Assembly: GCA_051155775.1 (NCBI GenBank)
Contig: DAXETV010000015.1
Location: 1-64,000, forward strand
Source: CAYSCZ01 sp051155775
GTDB taxonomy: Bacteria; Bacteroidota; Bacteroidia; Cytophagales; Cyclobacteriaceae
Direction of reading: 5' to 3'
DNA length: 64,000 nt
In this document: positions 50,725 through 60,386 of the stretch, piece by piece
How positions within the stretch are numbered: the first letter of the stretch is position 1
How the letters are laid out: each line of letters starts with the position of its first letter
Translations under genes and position numbers: made by a program
Notes under the pieces: generated by a model
Databases searched by the model: none
What the model saw: only the letters and a program-made list of their open reading frames with translations
Told to the model about the DNA's origin: nothing

Positions 50725-53670
50725 ATGAAAAAAGTACTCTTGATTTTAGTATTGATACCTGCCGCTTTAAGTGCTCAACCTTTTTTATCCCCCCCGAAGC
50801 TTGATCCGGTATTCATCAACCAGGGGCAGGAATGGGTCGATTCTTTAATGGCTGAGATGAGCCTAAAAGAGAAAATTGGGCAATTGTTTATGGTTGCAGC
50901 GTATTCTAACCGTGATAGCAAACATGAACAGGAATTAAAAAATCTTATTGAAACATATGGTATTGGTGGATTAATATTTTTCCAGGGAGGTCCGGTTAGG
51001 CAAGCCAGGATGACAAATCGATTGCAGGAGGCTTCAAAAATTCCTCTGCTAATTGCTATGGATGCGGAATGGGGCGTGGGAATGCGTCTTGATTCCACCA
51101 TTAGCTTTCCTTATCAAATGCAGCTAGGGGCCATTCAGGACGATAAACTTATATATGATATGGGCGTGGAAATAGGCCGGCAGTTAGCCAGGCTTGGCGT
51201 TCAGATAAACTTTGCACCGGTTGTGGATATTAATAATAACCCTGATAATCCGGTTATTGGTTTTCGGTCATTCGGAGAACAAAAGGAAAAAGTTACCAAC
51301 AAGGGATATCAATACATGAAGGGGCTGCAGGATGCTGGTTTGATTGTCACGGCAAAGCATTTTCCGGGCCATGGAGATACTGGAACGGATTCTCATAAAG
51401 ACCTTCCGGTATTGGATTTCTCAAGGGAAAGAATTGATTCATTGGAGTTGGTACCCTTTAAAAGTTTGATCAACAGAGGCCTGACTGGTATTATGGTTGC
51501 TCATATGAACATCCCCCAATTGGATGATAGGGATAACCTTCCCACCACTTTATCAGAGCCGGTAATCAGGGATTTGTTAAGAAAAGACCTTGGGTTTAAA
51601 GGAATAATCTTTACTGATGCGCTGAATATGCAAGGTGTGACCAAACACTTTGAGCCGGGTGAAATTGAGGTCAGGGCCTTAAAGGCAGGAAATGATGTGT
51701 TGTTATATCCCAGTGATGTATTGAAAGCAATTGAGCGTATATATGAGGCCGTGGATAAAGGCTGGCTGACGGAAGGCCAGATCAATGATAAATGCCGTAA
51801 GGTCTTGTCAGCTAAATATATTACCGGATTAAGCACATATAAACCTGTCCCACTTGATGGGCTTAAAGAAGATCTGAATAGTGAAAGGGCAATACTTCTA
51901 AAGCGCGCACTAATAGAGCACTCGATCACCGTGATAAAAAATGATGAGAAAACCATACCTGTAAAAACAATAGATAGTGTGAAAATCGTTACCCTTTCTA
52001 TTGGAAAAATTAAAGAATCGACCTTTCAAAAAATGTTAGGTAAGTACACGCTTACGGATAACTATAACCTTAGCGGGAAAGCTGGTCAGAAAACGATTCA
52101 AAGGATTAAAAATAAAATCGTTGATTATGATTTATTAATAATCGGCCTTCATGATACCAGGAAACGACCATATAATTCGCGGATTTACAGCGACGATATT
52201 TACGATTTTATAAATGAGCTCGCCGGATATGATCGAGTGGTTTTATCCTCATTTAGAAATCCCTACTCATTGAACAGAATCCAAAATATCAGCAGTGTAA
52301 GCACGCTGATCACTACTTATGAAGATACTGATTTGCATGAAGAGTTAGCGGCTCAATTGATCTTTGGCGCAATAGGTTCCAGGGGACGTCTTCCGGTAAA
52401 AGTTAATGGCAAGATCAATGTAAATGATGGGGAAGACACAGAGGGAGGTATGCGTTTGAAATATACCATCCCATTAGAAACAGGGATGAATGGAAGAAGA
52501 TTAGAACAAAGAATAGATAGAATTATCAATAAAGGTCTTCAGCAAAAAGCGTATCCGGGTGCTCAGGTACTCATTGCCAAAGATCAGAAAGTGATTTTTC
52601 ATAAAGCTTATGGGTATCATACATATGAAAACGAACAACCTGTTGCAATTGATGATATTTACGATCTGGCCTCCATAACGAAAGTGACAGCCCCTTTAGC
52701 AGGATTAATGAAATTACATGATAATGGAAAGTTCGACCTGGATAAAGAATTTGGTGATTATTGGAAATTTGGATGGTTTAATAAAAAGAACAAGCTATTG
52801 ATGCGGGATGTCCTTGCCCATCAATCCGGACTAAAAGCCTGGATTCCCTATCATGAAACCACAACAAAGAAAAGCGGAAAGTATCGCTCAAAAACATTAA
52901 GTGATCGACAATCCCCAAAATACCCGATAAGGCTGTCTGACAGCCTTTTTTTATATAAAGATTACAGGGATAAGATCTACAAAATGATCAGGAAGTCTGA
53001 TTTGAACGAAGATCAGGGCTATGTTTATTCAGGCCTGCCGTTTTACTTGTTTCCTGAGATAATCAGAAAACTTTCCGGTGAGATATATGATGCATTTTTA
53101 CGCAATAACTTTTACGATCCATTAGGTGCTAATACAATGGGCTTCAACCCGTTGATGCAATTCAACAAAGAAAGGATTATACCTACAGAAAAGGATGACT
53201 TTTTTCGGATGACTCAATTACATGGTGTTGTACACGATGAAGGCGCAGCCATGATGAACGGCTTGTCAGGTAATGCAGGTTTGTTTAGCACTGCAAATGA
53301 TCTGGCGAAAATGTGGCAGATGTACCTGAATGGGGGAAATTATGGTGGAAGACAATATATCTCCAGCCAAACCTTAAGAAAGTTTACTTTGTGTCAATAT
53401 TGTGAAAAAGGTAATAGGAGAGGACTAGGCTTTGATAAACCATTGATAGAATATGAATTCGGGAAAAGCAGTGTTGCGGAACAGGCCAGCTCCATTAGTT
53501 TTGGTCATTCCGGTTATACGGGCACTTTTGTGTGGGCTGATCCGGTATATGATCTCTTATATATTTTTTTATCAAACAGGGTCTATCCAACCCGGGAGAA
53601 CAGAAAATTATATGAATTAAATATCCGGCCGGATATTCATACGGTTATTTACGAAGAAATGGGTTTGTAG
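50725..53670 (+). CDS. GH3 beta-N-acetylhexosaminidase fused to a beta-lactamase-family serine hydrolase
   Basis: A 981-residue exported two-domain protein. ATG 50725 begins a clean signal peptide (KKVLLILVLIPAALSAQ); an 18-base longer frame starts with TTG. About 40-370 is a GH3 domain of the NagZ type: KHFPGHGDTGTDSH (K211, H216) and nucleophile D298 in FTDALNMQGV. About 380-585 is a linker sandwich. From about 600 a serine-hydrolase domain has S650-I-T-K653, Y768-S-G, and FGHSGYTGTFVWADP. I infer muropeptide or chitin-fragment trimming in the periplasm. The second domain could be an esterase or peptidase. The 3' end overlaps the convergent kinase gene by 22 bases. Confidence 0.92.
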   Translation: MKKVLLILVLIPAALSAQPFLSPPKLDPVFINQGQEWVDSLMAEMSLKEKIGQLFMVAAYSNRDSKHEQELKNLIETYGIGGLIFFQGGPVRQARMTNRLQEASKIPLLIAMDAEWGVGMRLDSTISFPYQMQLGAIQDDKLIYDMGVEIGRQLARLGVQINFAPVVDINNNPDNPVIGFRSFGEQKEKVTNKGYQYMKGLQDAGLIVTAKHFPGHGDTGTDSHKDLPVLDFSRERIDSLELVPFKSLINRGLTGIMVAHMNIPQLDDRDNLPTTLSEPVIRDLLRKDLGFKGIIFTDALNMQGVTKHFEPGEIEVRALKAGNDVLLYPSDVLKAIERIYEAVDKGWLTEGQINDKCRKVLSAKYITGLSTYKPVPLDGLKEDLNSERAILLKRALIEHSITVIKNDEKTIPVKTIDSVKIVTLSIGKIKESTFQKMLGKYTLTDNYNLSGKAGQKTIQRIKNKIVDYDLLIIGLHDTRKRPYNSRIYSDDIYDFINELAGYDRVVLSSFRNPYSLNRIQNISSVSTLITTYEDTDLHEELAAQLIFGAIGSRGRLPVKVNGKINVNDGEDTEGGMRLKYTIPLETGMNGRRLEQRIDRIINKGLQQKAYPGAQVLIAKDQKVIFHKAYGYHTYENEQPVAIDDIYDLASITKVTAPLAGLMKLHDNGKFDLDKEFGDYWKFGWFNKKNKLLMRDVLAHQSGLKAWIPYHETTTKKSGKYRSKTLSDRQSPKYPIRLSDSLFLYKDYRDKIYKMIRKSDLNEDQGYVYSGLPFYLFPEIIRKLSGEIYDAFLRNNFYDPLGANTMGFNPLMQFNKERIIPTEKDDFFRMTQLHGVVHDEGAAMMNGLSGNAGLFSTANDLAKMWQMYLNGGNYGGRQYISSQTLRKFTLCQYCEKGNRRGLGFDKPLIEYEFGKSSVAEQASSISFGHSGYTGTFVWADPVYDLLYIFLSNRVYPTRENRKLYELNIRPDIHTVIYEEMGL

Positions 53671-54611
53671 CTGTTATCAAATTGTTCTTTAAAAGATATG
53701 GATATGGCAAATCCTGATCCTGAATCAGGATAGTGAATATCACCATCGAATTTTTGAACCAATGCATTGATTATGCCATAACCTAATGAATCGTTCACGA
53801 CCCTGTTTGAGGATAATCCTTTGCCATTGTCATAATAATTCAATTCCAGATTATCATCTTTTCTGTTAAGTTGGAAGGTAATGCGAGGATTGGCAACTGA
53901 CTCTCCAAAAGCATATTTTAATGAATTGGTGATCAACTCATTAAATATGAATCCAATGGACATCGCCACATCACTGCTTAATATTACATCAGTATCAATT
54001 TCCAGGATACATTCCACTTTTTCTTGAATTTTCAAAGCGTTGTCAAGGTTATGAAACATATCTCCGATGAAAGTATGCACCATAACGTTATTTTTTTTCG
54101 ATCGGTCAGCGTGGTTAAAGTTAAGTTGATCGTATAATAAGGATAAACTCTTAATACTTTCAATTCCTTTTTGGATTGTAGCATATGCAGGATTTGATTT
54201 ATCAATTTGCAATAGATCAAACCTCAGCATATTAGAGATCATATTTAAATTATTTTTTACTCTGTGGAATAACTCCCTTTCATAAATTCCTGCTTCCTTC
54301 TCTTCAGTTTCATTGTCCTCTGATGCTGTTAGCGTGTAAACTAAACGTGGTTCTGATGCCTCAGAATATTTTGAAACATTAAGATAAATACTAAAAAAAT
54401 TTCCTTTTAAGTCTTTTGCAATAAATTCATTACCAGAAGGATTACCAGGCACATTGATGTCATCAATGAATAATGCTGCGATATTTTTATCTAAGAAACC
54501 CTTTGTTTTACCTTTAAAAATTCCACATAACCCGTCATCTACATGGATGATATTCCCGGCAGCGTTGGTGATGATTATCCCTACCGAATGGGTAAATGAG
54601 GACTTGTTCAA
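53649..54611 (-). CDS. HisKA_2-type sensor histidine kinase with PAS-like N terminus
   Basis: A 320-residue cytoplasmic kinase. About residues 8-95 read as a PAS-like sensor (VGIIITNAAGNIIHVDDG, GFLDKNIAALF). The HisKA_2 block ERELFHRVKNNLNMISNML has phosphoacceptor H116, and HATPase motifs are FIFNELITNSLKYAFG and YDNGKGLSS with GYGIINALVQ. This is the light- and stress-kinase-like group with a short His-box. No membrane segment or response regulator is adjacent. The likely start is TTG at 54609-54611; a TAA lies two codons upstream in frame. Its 3' end overlaps the GH3 gene. Confidence 0.88.
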   Translation of the reverse strand: MNKSSFTHSVGIIITNAAGNIIHVDDGLCGIFKGKTKGFLDKNIAALFIDDINVPGNPSGNEFIAKDLKGNFFSIYLNVSKYSEASEPRLVYTLTASEDNETEEKEAGIYERELFHRVKNNLNMISNMLRFDLLQIDKSNPAYATIQKGIESIKSLSLLYDQLNFNHADRSKKNNVMVHTFIGDMFHNLDNALKIQEKVECILEIDTDVILSSDVAMSIGFIFNELITNSLKYAFGESVANPRITFQLNRKDDNLELNYYDNGKGLSSNRVVNDSLGYGIINALVQKFDGDIHYPDSGSGFAISISFKEQFDNSYKPISS

Positions 54612-54775
54612 TTTTTAGAATTTTATCAGCTTTTATAACCTTACGATCGGAAACGCCTAAGTTATCGGACTAAATTAAGAAAATAATTATATAAATTAAA
54701 TTTTCATAGCCTACTTCATAAATAGACAAGTTTTTCTTTGAAGCCTTATTTTTCACTCCAACACAAAATGAATGA

Positions 54776-56401
54776 TTAATCTACTGCATAATTCAGGTTA
54801 GGTTTTGGGCCCCCTGACATTAATTCATCATCTGAGAAATCCTCATATTTCTGGAAGTTGTAGATAAATGCCTCAGCAAGCTTGTTTGCTTTTGTGTAAA
54901 ATGCTTTATCGTTTTTCCAGGTCTCCCTTGGACTAAGGATTGACGCAGGTACATCAGGACAGGTGAGGGGTATTTCCGCTCCAAATATTGAATGCTTACG
55001 ATACCCTACGTTATGCAGCTTTCCATACAGTGCGGCAGAGATCATAGCCCTTGTATATTTCAAAGAAATTCTATGGCCTACACCGTAAGGACCACCCGTC
55101 CATCCTGTGTTTATCATCCAAACATTTATGTCATATTGGTCTAATTTTTGGCCGAGCATTTTAGCGTATAATGTTGGATGCAATGGTAAAAAAGGGGCAC
55201 CAAAGCAGGCGCTAAAAACTGTCTGAGGCTCTGTGATCCCTGCTTCCGTACCGGCAACTTTTGCGGTGTATCCGGAGATGAAATGATACATAGCCTGGGC
55301 TTTGTTTAACCGTAGTATCGGAGGTATAACCCCGAAAGCATCACAGGTTAGAAAGAAAATGTTTTTAGGTATCCCCCCAACGGATGGTTCTATAGAATTT
55401 CTAATGTTATATAGCGGGTAGGATGCCCTGGTGTTTTCGGTTACGGAAGAATTGGCGTAGTCTACTTCCCGACTACTTGTCTTGAACCGGGTGTTTTCGA
55501 GAACGGCCCCATATCGGATTGCGTTAAATATGTCTGGCTCATTCTTCTCAGTAAGGTTAATGGTTTTAGCATAACAGCCACCTTCAAAGTTAAATATGTT
55601 GTTTTCTGTCCATCCATGTTCATCATCACCAATTAATATCCTTTCAGGATCAGCGGAAAGGGTGGTTTTACCGGTACCGGATAAGCCAAAGAATATGGCT
55701 GTATCATGGTCTTCAACGCCCATATTTGCAGAGCAGTGCATGCTTAGCACATTATCTTCGATAGGTAATAGGAAGTTCAGGACAGAAAATATTCCTTTTT
55801 TCATTTCGCCAGAGTAAGCAGTACCTCCGATGATGATCATCCTTCGGGTAAAATTAATTATGGCAAAGTTGTCTTGCCTGGTGCCATCAGTTTCTGGATC
55901 GGCATAGAATTCAGGAGCACATAATACGGTGAAATTGGGGACAAAAGTTTCTAATTTATATTGAGCTGGTCTAAGAAAAAGGTTGTAACAAAATAAATTG
56001 TGCCACGCTAGTGTGTTTACAAATCTGATCTTCAGGCGGTGTGTTTTATCGGCACCTGCATAGGCATCCCTAACAAAAAGGTCTTTATCCTCGAGGTAGC
56101 CAATCATTTTGTTGTATATTTTGTCAAAGTTTTCAGATGATATGGACTTATTGACATCACTCCACCATACTTTATCAATGGTATAATCATCTTTTACTAT
56201 AAAGCGGTCTTTGGGTGATCGACCGGTGAACTGGCCTGTATCGCACATCAAAGCACCGGTATCCGTTAAATGTCCCTCACCTCTGGTAAGGGCATGTTCG
56301 ATAAGTTCGGAAGGCGGTAAGTTCCAGTGGACTGTTTTGGCCCTTTTTAAACCTAGTGCTTCAATTCCGATACCAGCAGGCTTTAATCCAGTTTCATGCA
56401 T
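54776..56401 (-). CDS. pckA: Phosphoenolpyruvate carboxykinase (ATP)
   Basis: A 541-residue PEPCK that turns oxaloacetate and ATP into PEP, CO2 and ADP, the first gluconeogenic step. The kinase-1a loop is GLSGTGKTTLSADPER, with DDEHGW for the kinase-2 metal site, GRSPKDRF near the N terminus and NTGWTGGPYGVG near the C terminus. Length and motif order are those of the ATP-dependent form. It is the first gene before the symporter gene in reading order on neighbouring minus-strand loci, and has its own short upstream region. Confidence 0.97.
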   Translation of the reverse strand: MHETGLKPAGIGIEALGLKRAKTVHWNLPPSELIEHALTRGEGHLTDTGALMCDTGQFTGRSPKDRFIVKDDYTIDKVWWSDVNKSISSENFDKIYNKMIGYLEDKDLFVRDAYAGADKTHRLKIRFVNTLAWHNLFCYNLFLRPAQYKLETFVPNFTVLCAPEFYADPETDGTRQDNFAIINFTRRMIIIGGTAYSGEMKKGIFSVLNFLLPIEDNVLSMHCSANMGVEDHDTAIFFGLSGTGKTTLSADPERILIGDDEHGWTENNIFNFEGGCYAKTINLTEKNEPDIFNAIRYGAVLENTRFKTSSREVDYANSSVTENTRASYPLYNIRNSIEPSVGGIPKNIFFLTCDAFGVIPPILRLNKAQAMYHFISGYTAKVAGTEAGITEPQTVFSACFGAPFLPLHPTLYAKMLGQKLDQYDINVWMINTGWTGGPYGVGHRISLKYTRAMISAALYGKLHNVGYRKHSIFGAEIPLTCPDVPASILSPRETWKNDKAFYTKANKLAEAFIYNFQKYEDFSDDELMSGGPKPNLNYAVD

Positions 56402-56423
56402 TTCTATTACGGTTAGTGTAGAT

Positions 56424-56431
56424 CAAAATTA
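56424..56431 (-). promoter_or_regulatory. Candidate -7 box for pckA
   Basis: On the minus strand TAATTTTG fits TAnnTTTG exactly, 22 bases upstream of the pckA ATG. A TTTG sits 14 bases further upstream, closer than the usual 17-23, so the -33 assignment is poor. Confidence 0.35.
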
Positions 56432-56475
56432 TAATATCTTGCTTGCAAAGTCTATAGTAAATCATGTGATCGCTA

Positions 56476-57957
56476 CTAATTAGTAAAAGTTTCGATTACT
56501 TCCGGTGGTGATGGTTTGGTCATCAAACTAACCATCACCAGTACAATTAAAGAGGACAAAAGTGCTGGTATAGAAATATAAGAGGCATCAAAAGGGAAAC
56601 TTATACCCAGGAGGTTAGTGCCCGTCGGTAAGATTTTGTTCAATAATGATATGATGAGCACCACCGCCATTGCTGAAGCAATAGAAGCGATACCACCTGC
56701 TCGGGTCACCCTTTTCCAAAAGAAAGCAGCCAGGAGAACAGGTGCTAGTGAAGCACCAATCATGGTGTATGAGATAAACGCCATTTCAAGTATAGTGGTG
56801 AATTGGGTGACCAGTAAAAATGCCAGGGCGCCAAGTACCACCACACTAATTCGCTGAATGGTAACAACATTCACAGATTTATTTTTAAAGAAATAGGGTT
56901 GAATGAGGTCTCTCGTAACATTTGTAGATATTACCATAAGGAATGTGTTTCCGGTTGAAATGATAATGGCGACACCTGCGGCGAATAGCAATGAACCAAC
57001 AAATGCCGGCAGCTGTTCAAAGCCAATTCTTAGGATAATTTCCTCTGTCATGGCCTTATTGAGTGAGCCATCGGCCATAAAAAAGCGGGGGTCATCTGCA
57101 TAGATGGCATAACCAACCACGGCGATGGTACACATTAGCAATTCAATGACCACTACACCGGCCAGCATACCGATGACAGCTTTTTTAGCTGAACCAGCAT
57201 TATCAGCGGCTGAGAACTTCTGGTACATACTACTTTCACTAAGTAATAACATCAGTGTCGGCAACATTATCCCAATGATCCATAATGGACTATGGCCTTC
57301 AAACATATTTAAATGACTGGGATTTTTCTCAGAAATTGTAGCCACCACCTCGTTCCAGCCTCCATGCGAGTCAATAGCAAATGGTAGTGCCAGGATTATG
57401 GCCAGGGTCATAATTATTCCATTAAATATATCGATAGATACGATGGACACCATGCCGGCTGCGGCCGTGAAAGTGAGAATAACAATACAAGCCAGAAATG
57501 TTCCGACCTCGGGTGATATGGCACCTTCTGATAATATGTTCAGAAATCTACCACCGCCTTTAAATTGGTAACCGGCAATCACCAGGTATGCAATAATTAT
57601 GGTTATGGTTCCAAGCAAACGGGCAGGTTTTCCATATCGTTTTTCTAATAAATCAGTGAGCGTGAACTGGGATATTTTACGAACACGCGCGGCAATAAAA
57701 TAAATAATTATAATTCCGATCCAGGCGCCCATGGAAAACCATAATTCTGAAAAACCTTTTTGAAAAGATAATCCTGCTGTACCAAACAAACTACCGGAAC
57801 CTATCCAGGTACAGATTAAGGTGCCTACCAACAGGTATACAGGGACACTTCTGCCTGCAACAACGAAGTCTTCCTGGGTCTTGACCTTTCTTGACTTGTA
57901 GGCAATTATCCCAATCAGGATCAGGATATAACCAACGGTAACTATGCTGTATATCAT
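56476..57957 (-). CDS. Sodium:solute symporter family transporter
   Basis: A 493-residue polytopic inner-membrane protein with about thirteen hydrophobic segments, the SSS layout. The family core is seen in FVVAGRSVPVYLLVGTLICTWIGSG (here as FVVAGRSVPVYL and LICTWIGSGSLF) and in LADLLEKRYGKPARLLGT-like TDLLEKRYGKPARLLGT. SSS members couple Na+ entry to uptake of sugars, amino acids, organic acids or other solutes. The substrate is not clear. I place the start at ATG 57957; one TTG codon precedes it in frame. Its stop is 75 bases upstream of the pckA start on the same strand. Confidence 0.88.
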   Translation of the reverse strand: MIYSIVTVGYILILIGIIAYKSRKVKTQEDFVVAGRSVPVYLLVGTLICTWIGSGSLFGTAGLSFQKGFSELWFSMGAWIGIIIIYFIAARVRKISQFTLTDLLEKRYGKPARLLGTITIIIAYLVIAGYQFKGGGRFLNILSEGAISPEVGTFLACIVILTFTAAAGMVSIVSIDIFNGIIMTLAIILALPFAIDSHGGWNEVVATISEKNPSHLNMFEGHSPLWIIGIMLPTLMLLLSESSMYQKFSAADNAGSAKKAVIGMLAGVVVIELLMCTIAVVGYAIYADDPRFFMADGSLNKAMTEEIILRIGFEQLPAFVGSLLFAAGVAIIISTGNTFLMVISTNVTRDLIQPYFFKNKSVNVVTIQRISVVVLGALAFLLVTQFTTILEMAFISYTMIGASLAPVLLAAFFWKRVTRAGGIASIASAMAVVLIISLLNKILPTGTNLLGISFPFDASYISIPALLSSLIVLVMVSLMTKPSPPEVIETFTN

Positions 57958-58035
57958 CAATTACTTATTTAAGATTGAAAAATAGCTATCAATATAAGTA
58001 AAGATGCAATTCTTTGACAGAAGAACCTTACCTGG

Positions 58036-59109
58036 TTATAACTTTTTAATCTTTGTTGTGGAATCTAAACCTGCAATCACCTCTATATTTATGCCGTCAG
58101 ACAGACCGGTCTGTATTTCCTTCTTTTCGAAGGTCTGATCACCTTTAGCTAATTCTACAAACACTTTATCATTTTCAAATATCAAATTGCTTTCCTTCAC
58201 AGCTAATACACTATCCCGCTTGTCCAGAACAATGTCGGCAGTGGCACTATATCCGGCCCTTAGAAAAACGGAGTCTTTAAGATTTATGGCCGCTTTTATG
58301 TCAAATTTAATAGCACCCTGATCTTCTTCCCCTTTCGGGGATATAAATTCCAGGGTAGCATCAAATTCCTGATTTTCTATGGCACCTACCGAAAGGATAA
58401 GTGGCATGCCCTCCCTGATACGACCTACCTCGGCCTCATCAATTTTACCTTCGAATATCATCTCATTCATATCCGCAACGCTGGCTATGGTTGTGCCTTC
58501 ATTGAATGTGTTGGATTCGATGATAAAGGAACCTTGTTTAACCGGTATGTCGAGGACCATACCATTGACTGTCGACCTGACAAGGTTAGAAACATTGTTG
58601 GAGTTTTTACTGCTTCCCTCCCTAACCAGCTCAAGGTTATTTTTTGCGGCTTCCAGTTCTTGTCTTCTGAGGTTGTAATCAAGCTTAAATTGATCGTATT
58701 CAAAGTCAGAGATGATTTTTTGTTCATGAAGCGCTTTCTGCCGGTTCAGTTGGCGCTCTGCATTCTCAAAATTGATTTTAGCTGTTTCTACGGCTGCTTC
58801 TGCATTATTTAACTGGACCACATTAGGGATAATTTTAATCCTCGCTACCAGATCACCCACATCTACGATCTGGCCCTCCTCAATGTACAGATTATTTACC
58901 ACGCCCGACACCTGTGATTTTAATGCGATTTCTTTTCTGGGCATAATGGAGCCGGTAGCAATGGTCTTCTTGACGATATCCGTTCGAAATGGTTTATCAG
59001 TTTCATATACCACCGATGGCTCCGCTGATTTCTGATAAAGATAATAGCCGGTTCCAATGAATAAAGCGACGAAGATGATGATGATTAATACAATAAAAAA
59101 TCTTTTCAT
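58036..59109 (-). CDS. Periplasmic adaptor (MacA/HlyD-like) of the ABC exporter
   Basis: A 357-residue membrane-fusion protein. One N-terminal membrane segment (FFIVLIIIIFVALFIGTGYYL) is followed by a beta-barrel/lipoyl module (ALKSQVSGVVNNLYIEEGQIVD), a long coiled-coil hairpin (NAEAAVETAKINFENAERQL ... FKLDYNLRRQELEAAKNN), lipoyl return (TVNGMVLDIPVKQGSF) and C-terminal barrel. This is the MacA/HlyD layout that links an inner-membrane ABC pump to an outer-membrane channel. It is the last gene of the four-gene minus-strand operon and follows the second permease by 33 bases. Confidence 0.9.
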   Translation of the reverse strand: MKRFFIVLIIIIFVALFIGTGYYLYQKSAEPSVVYETDKPFRTDIVKKTIATGSIMPRKEIALKSQVSGVVNNLYIEEGQIVDVGDLVARIKIIPNVVQLNNAEAAVETAKINFENAERQLNRQKALHEQKIISDFEYDQFKLDYNLRRQELEAAKNNLELVREGSSKNSNNVSNLVRSTVNGMVLDIPVKQGSFIIESNTFNEGTTIASVADMNEMIFEGKIDEAEVGRIREGMPLILSVGAIENQEFDATLEFISPKGEEDQGAIKFDIKAAINLKDSVFLRAGYSATADIVLDKRDSVLAVKESNLIFENDKVFVELAKGDQTFEKKEIQTGLSDGINIEVIAGLDSTTKIKKL

Positions 59110-59142
59110 GGTCTGATTAGTTCTCGATATATTTTGTGAAAA

Positions 59143-60384
59143 TTATTCATCACGTAATGCAATTACAGGATTTACACTCGCTGCTTTTATTCCCGGGAAT
59201 AAACCTGCTAATATTCCGGCGAGTAATAAAACGACAATCGCTGTGACGGCTACCTGAAAATTGATTTCAGGATTTTTAAAGAATTCACTTTCAATGTTAA
59301 ACCGTTTCATTGCCAGGGTTATTCCTTCAATTAGTGCAACACCTGCTAAAAGTCCAAAATAGCCTGAAACACCTGATATAACCAGTGATTCCTGGATTAC
59401 CATACTGACGATAGACCAGGGTCTTGCTCCTACAGATTTCCTGATCCCAAATTCTTTTGTCCTTTCTTTGACGATGATTAACATAATATTTCCTACGCCA
59501 ATCATGCCGGCAAGTATCGTTCCAATGGCTACCATCCAGCTGAATGCGCTGATCCCACTGAATAATCCCTGGATTTCATTAAAGGTCTTTTCCGCATTCC
59601 AACTACCTAATGCCCGTTGGTCCTTTGGGGATATTTTATGACGTTTGCGTAGTAATTCTTTAACACTTTCCTCTACTACTGTGGCTGAAATTCCTTTTTT
59701 AGGAACAAATCCAAACCAATGGATATAATTATTCATACCAAATACCCGCTGCATTGTTGTATTGGGGATATATACAGCCTGAAGGTCTTCCATGGCTTCC
59801 TGGCCTGTCATTTTTGATCCCAGAATTCCAACAACCTTAAAAGGTATGCCCCCTAATTCTATGTAAGTTCCGATAGCCTTTTCCTCATTGTCAAATAATT
59901 CATTTTTAATGGCTGATCCGATGATTATTATTTTTCTCCTTTCCTCAATATCCAGATCGTTGATGAACCGGCCTTCTTCCAGTAGCATAGGTTTGACATA
60001 TTGATAACTTGGATAGTCTCCGGTGGTGGAATAGTTAATTGAATATTCTTTTCTTTCCAGAGATAAGGATAATCGATTACGGGGAGCTATTACTTCAATC
60101 TCTTTTATTCCCTGCAGTGCTTTATAATCATCATTTGTAAGTCGTATATTTCTACCTGCTTTCAATCCTGCATAAGGAAGGGCTGTTGACCTTGTCCATA
60201 CAAAAATACTGTTTTTTGCAATATCAAAATTTTGGGTTGCACCGTTTTCCAGTCCTTTTCCTGCTCCTAAAAGTAATACCAGCATAAATATTCCCCAGAA
60301 AACACCAAATGCCGTAAGGATTGTCCTTACACGGTGTTTGTTGATGGTAAACCATATTTCTTGCCACTTTTCTATGTCAAACAT
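59143..60384 (-). CDS. MacB-type ABC transporter permease, second copy
   Basis: A 413-residue FtsX/MacB-type permease without its own ATPase domain. The first membrane segment (TILTAFGVFWGIFMLVLLLG) is followed by a MacB periplasmic domain and a C-terminal trio with VKERTKEFGIRKSVGARPWS at the coupling loop. It closely resembles the upstream permease (same opening block and same end VNPVIALRDE versus VKPVEALKNE), so the pair probably forms a heterodimer. Its start is 2 bases after the stop of the first permease gene. Confidence 0.9.
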   Translation of the reverse strand: MFDIEKWQEIWFTINKHRVRTILTAFGVFWGIFMLVLLLGAGKGLENGATQNFDIAKNSIFVWTRSTALPYAGLKAGRNIRLTNDDYKALQGIKEIEVIAPRNRLSLSLERKEYSINYSTTGDYPSYQYVKPMLLEEGRFINDLDIEERRKIIIIGSAIKNELFDNEEKAIGTYIELGGIPFKVVGILGSKMTGQEAMEDLQAVYIPNTTMQRVFGMNNYIHWFGFVPKKGISATVVEESVKELLRKRHKISPKDQRALGSWNAEKTFNEIQGLFSGISAFSWMVAIGTILAGMIGVGNIMLIIVKERTKEFGIRKSVGARPWSIVSMVIQESLVISGVSGYFGLLAGVALIEGITLAMKRFNIESEFFKNPEINFQVAVTAIVVLLLAGILAGLFPGIKAASVNPVIALRDE

Positions 60385-60386
60385 AT

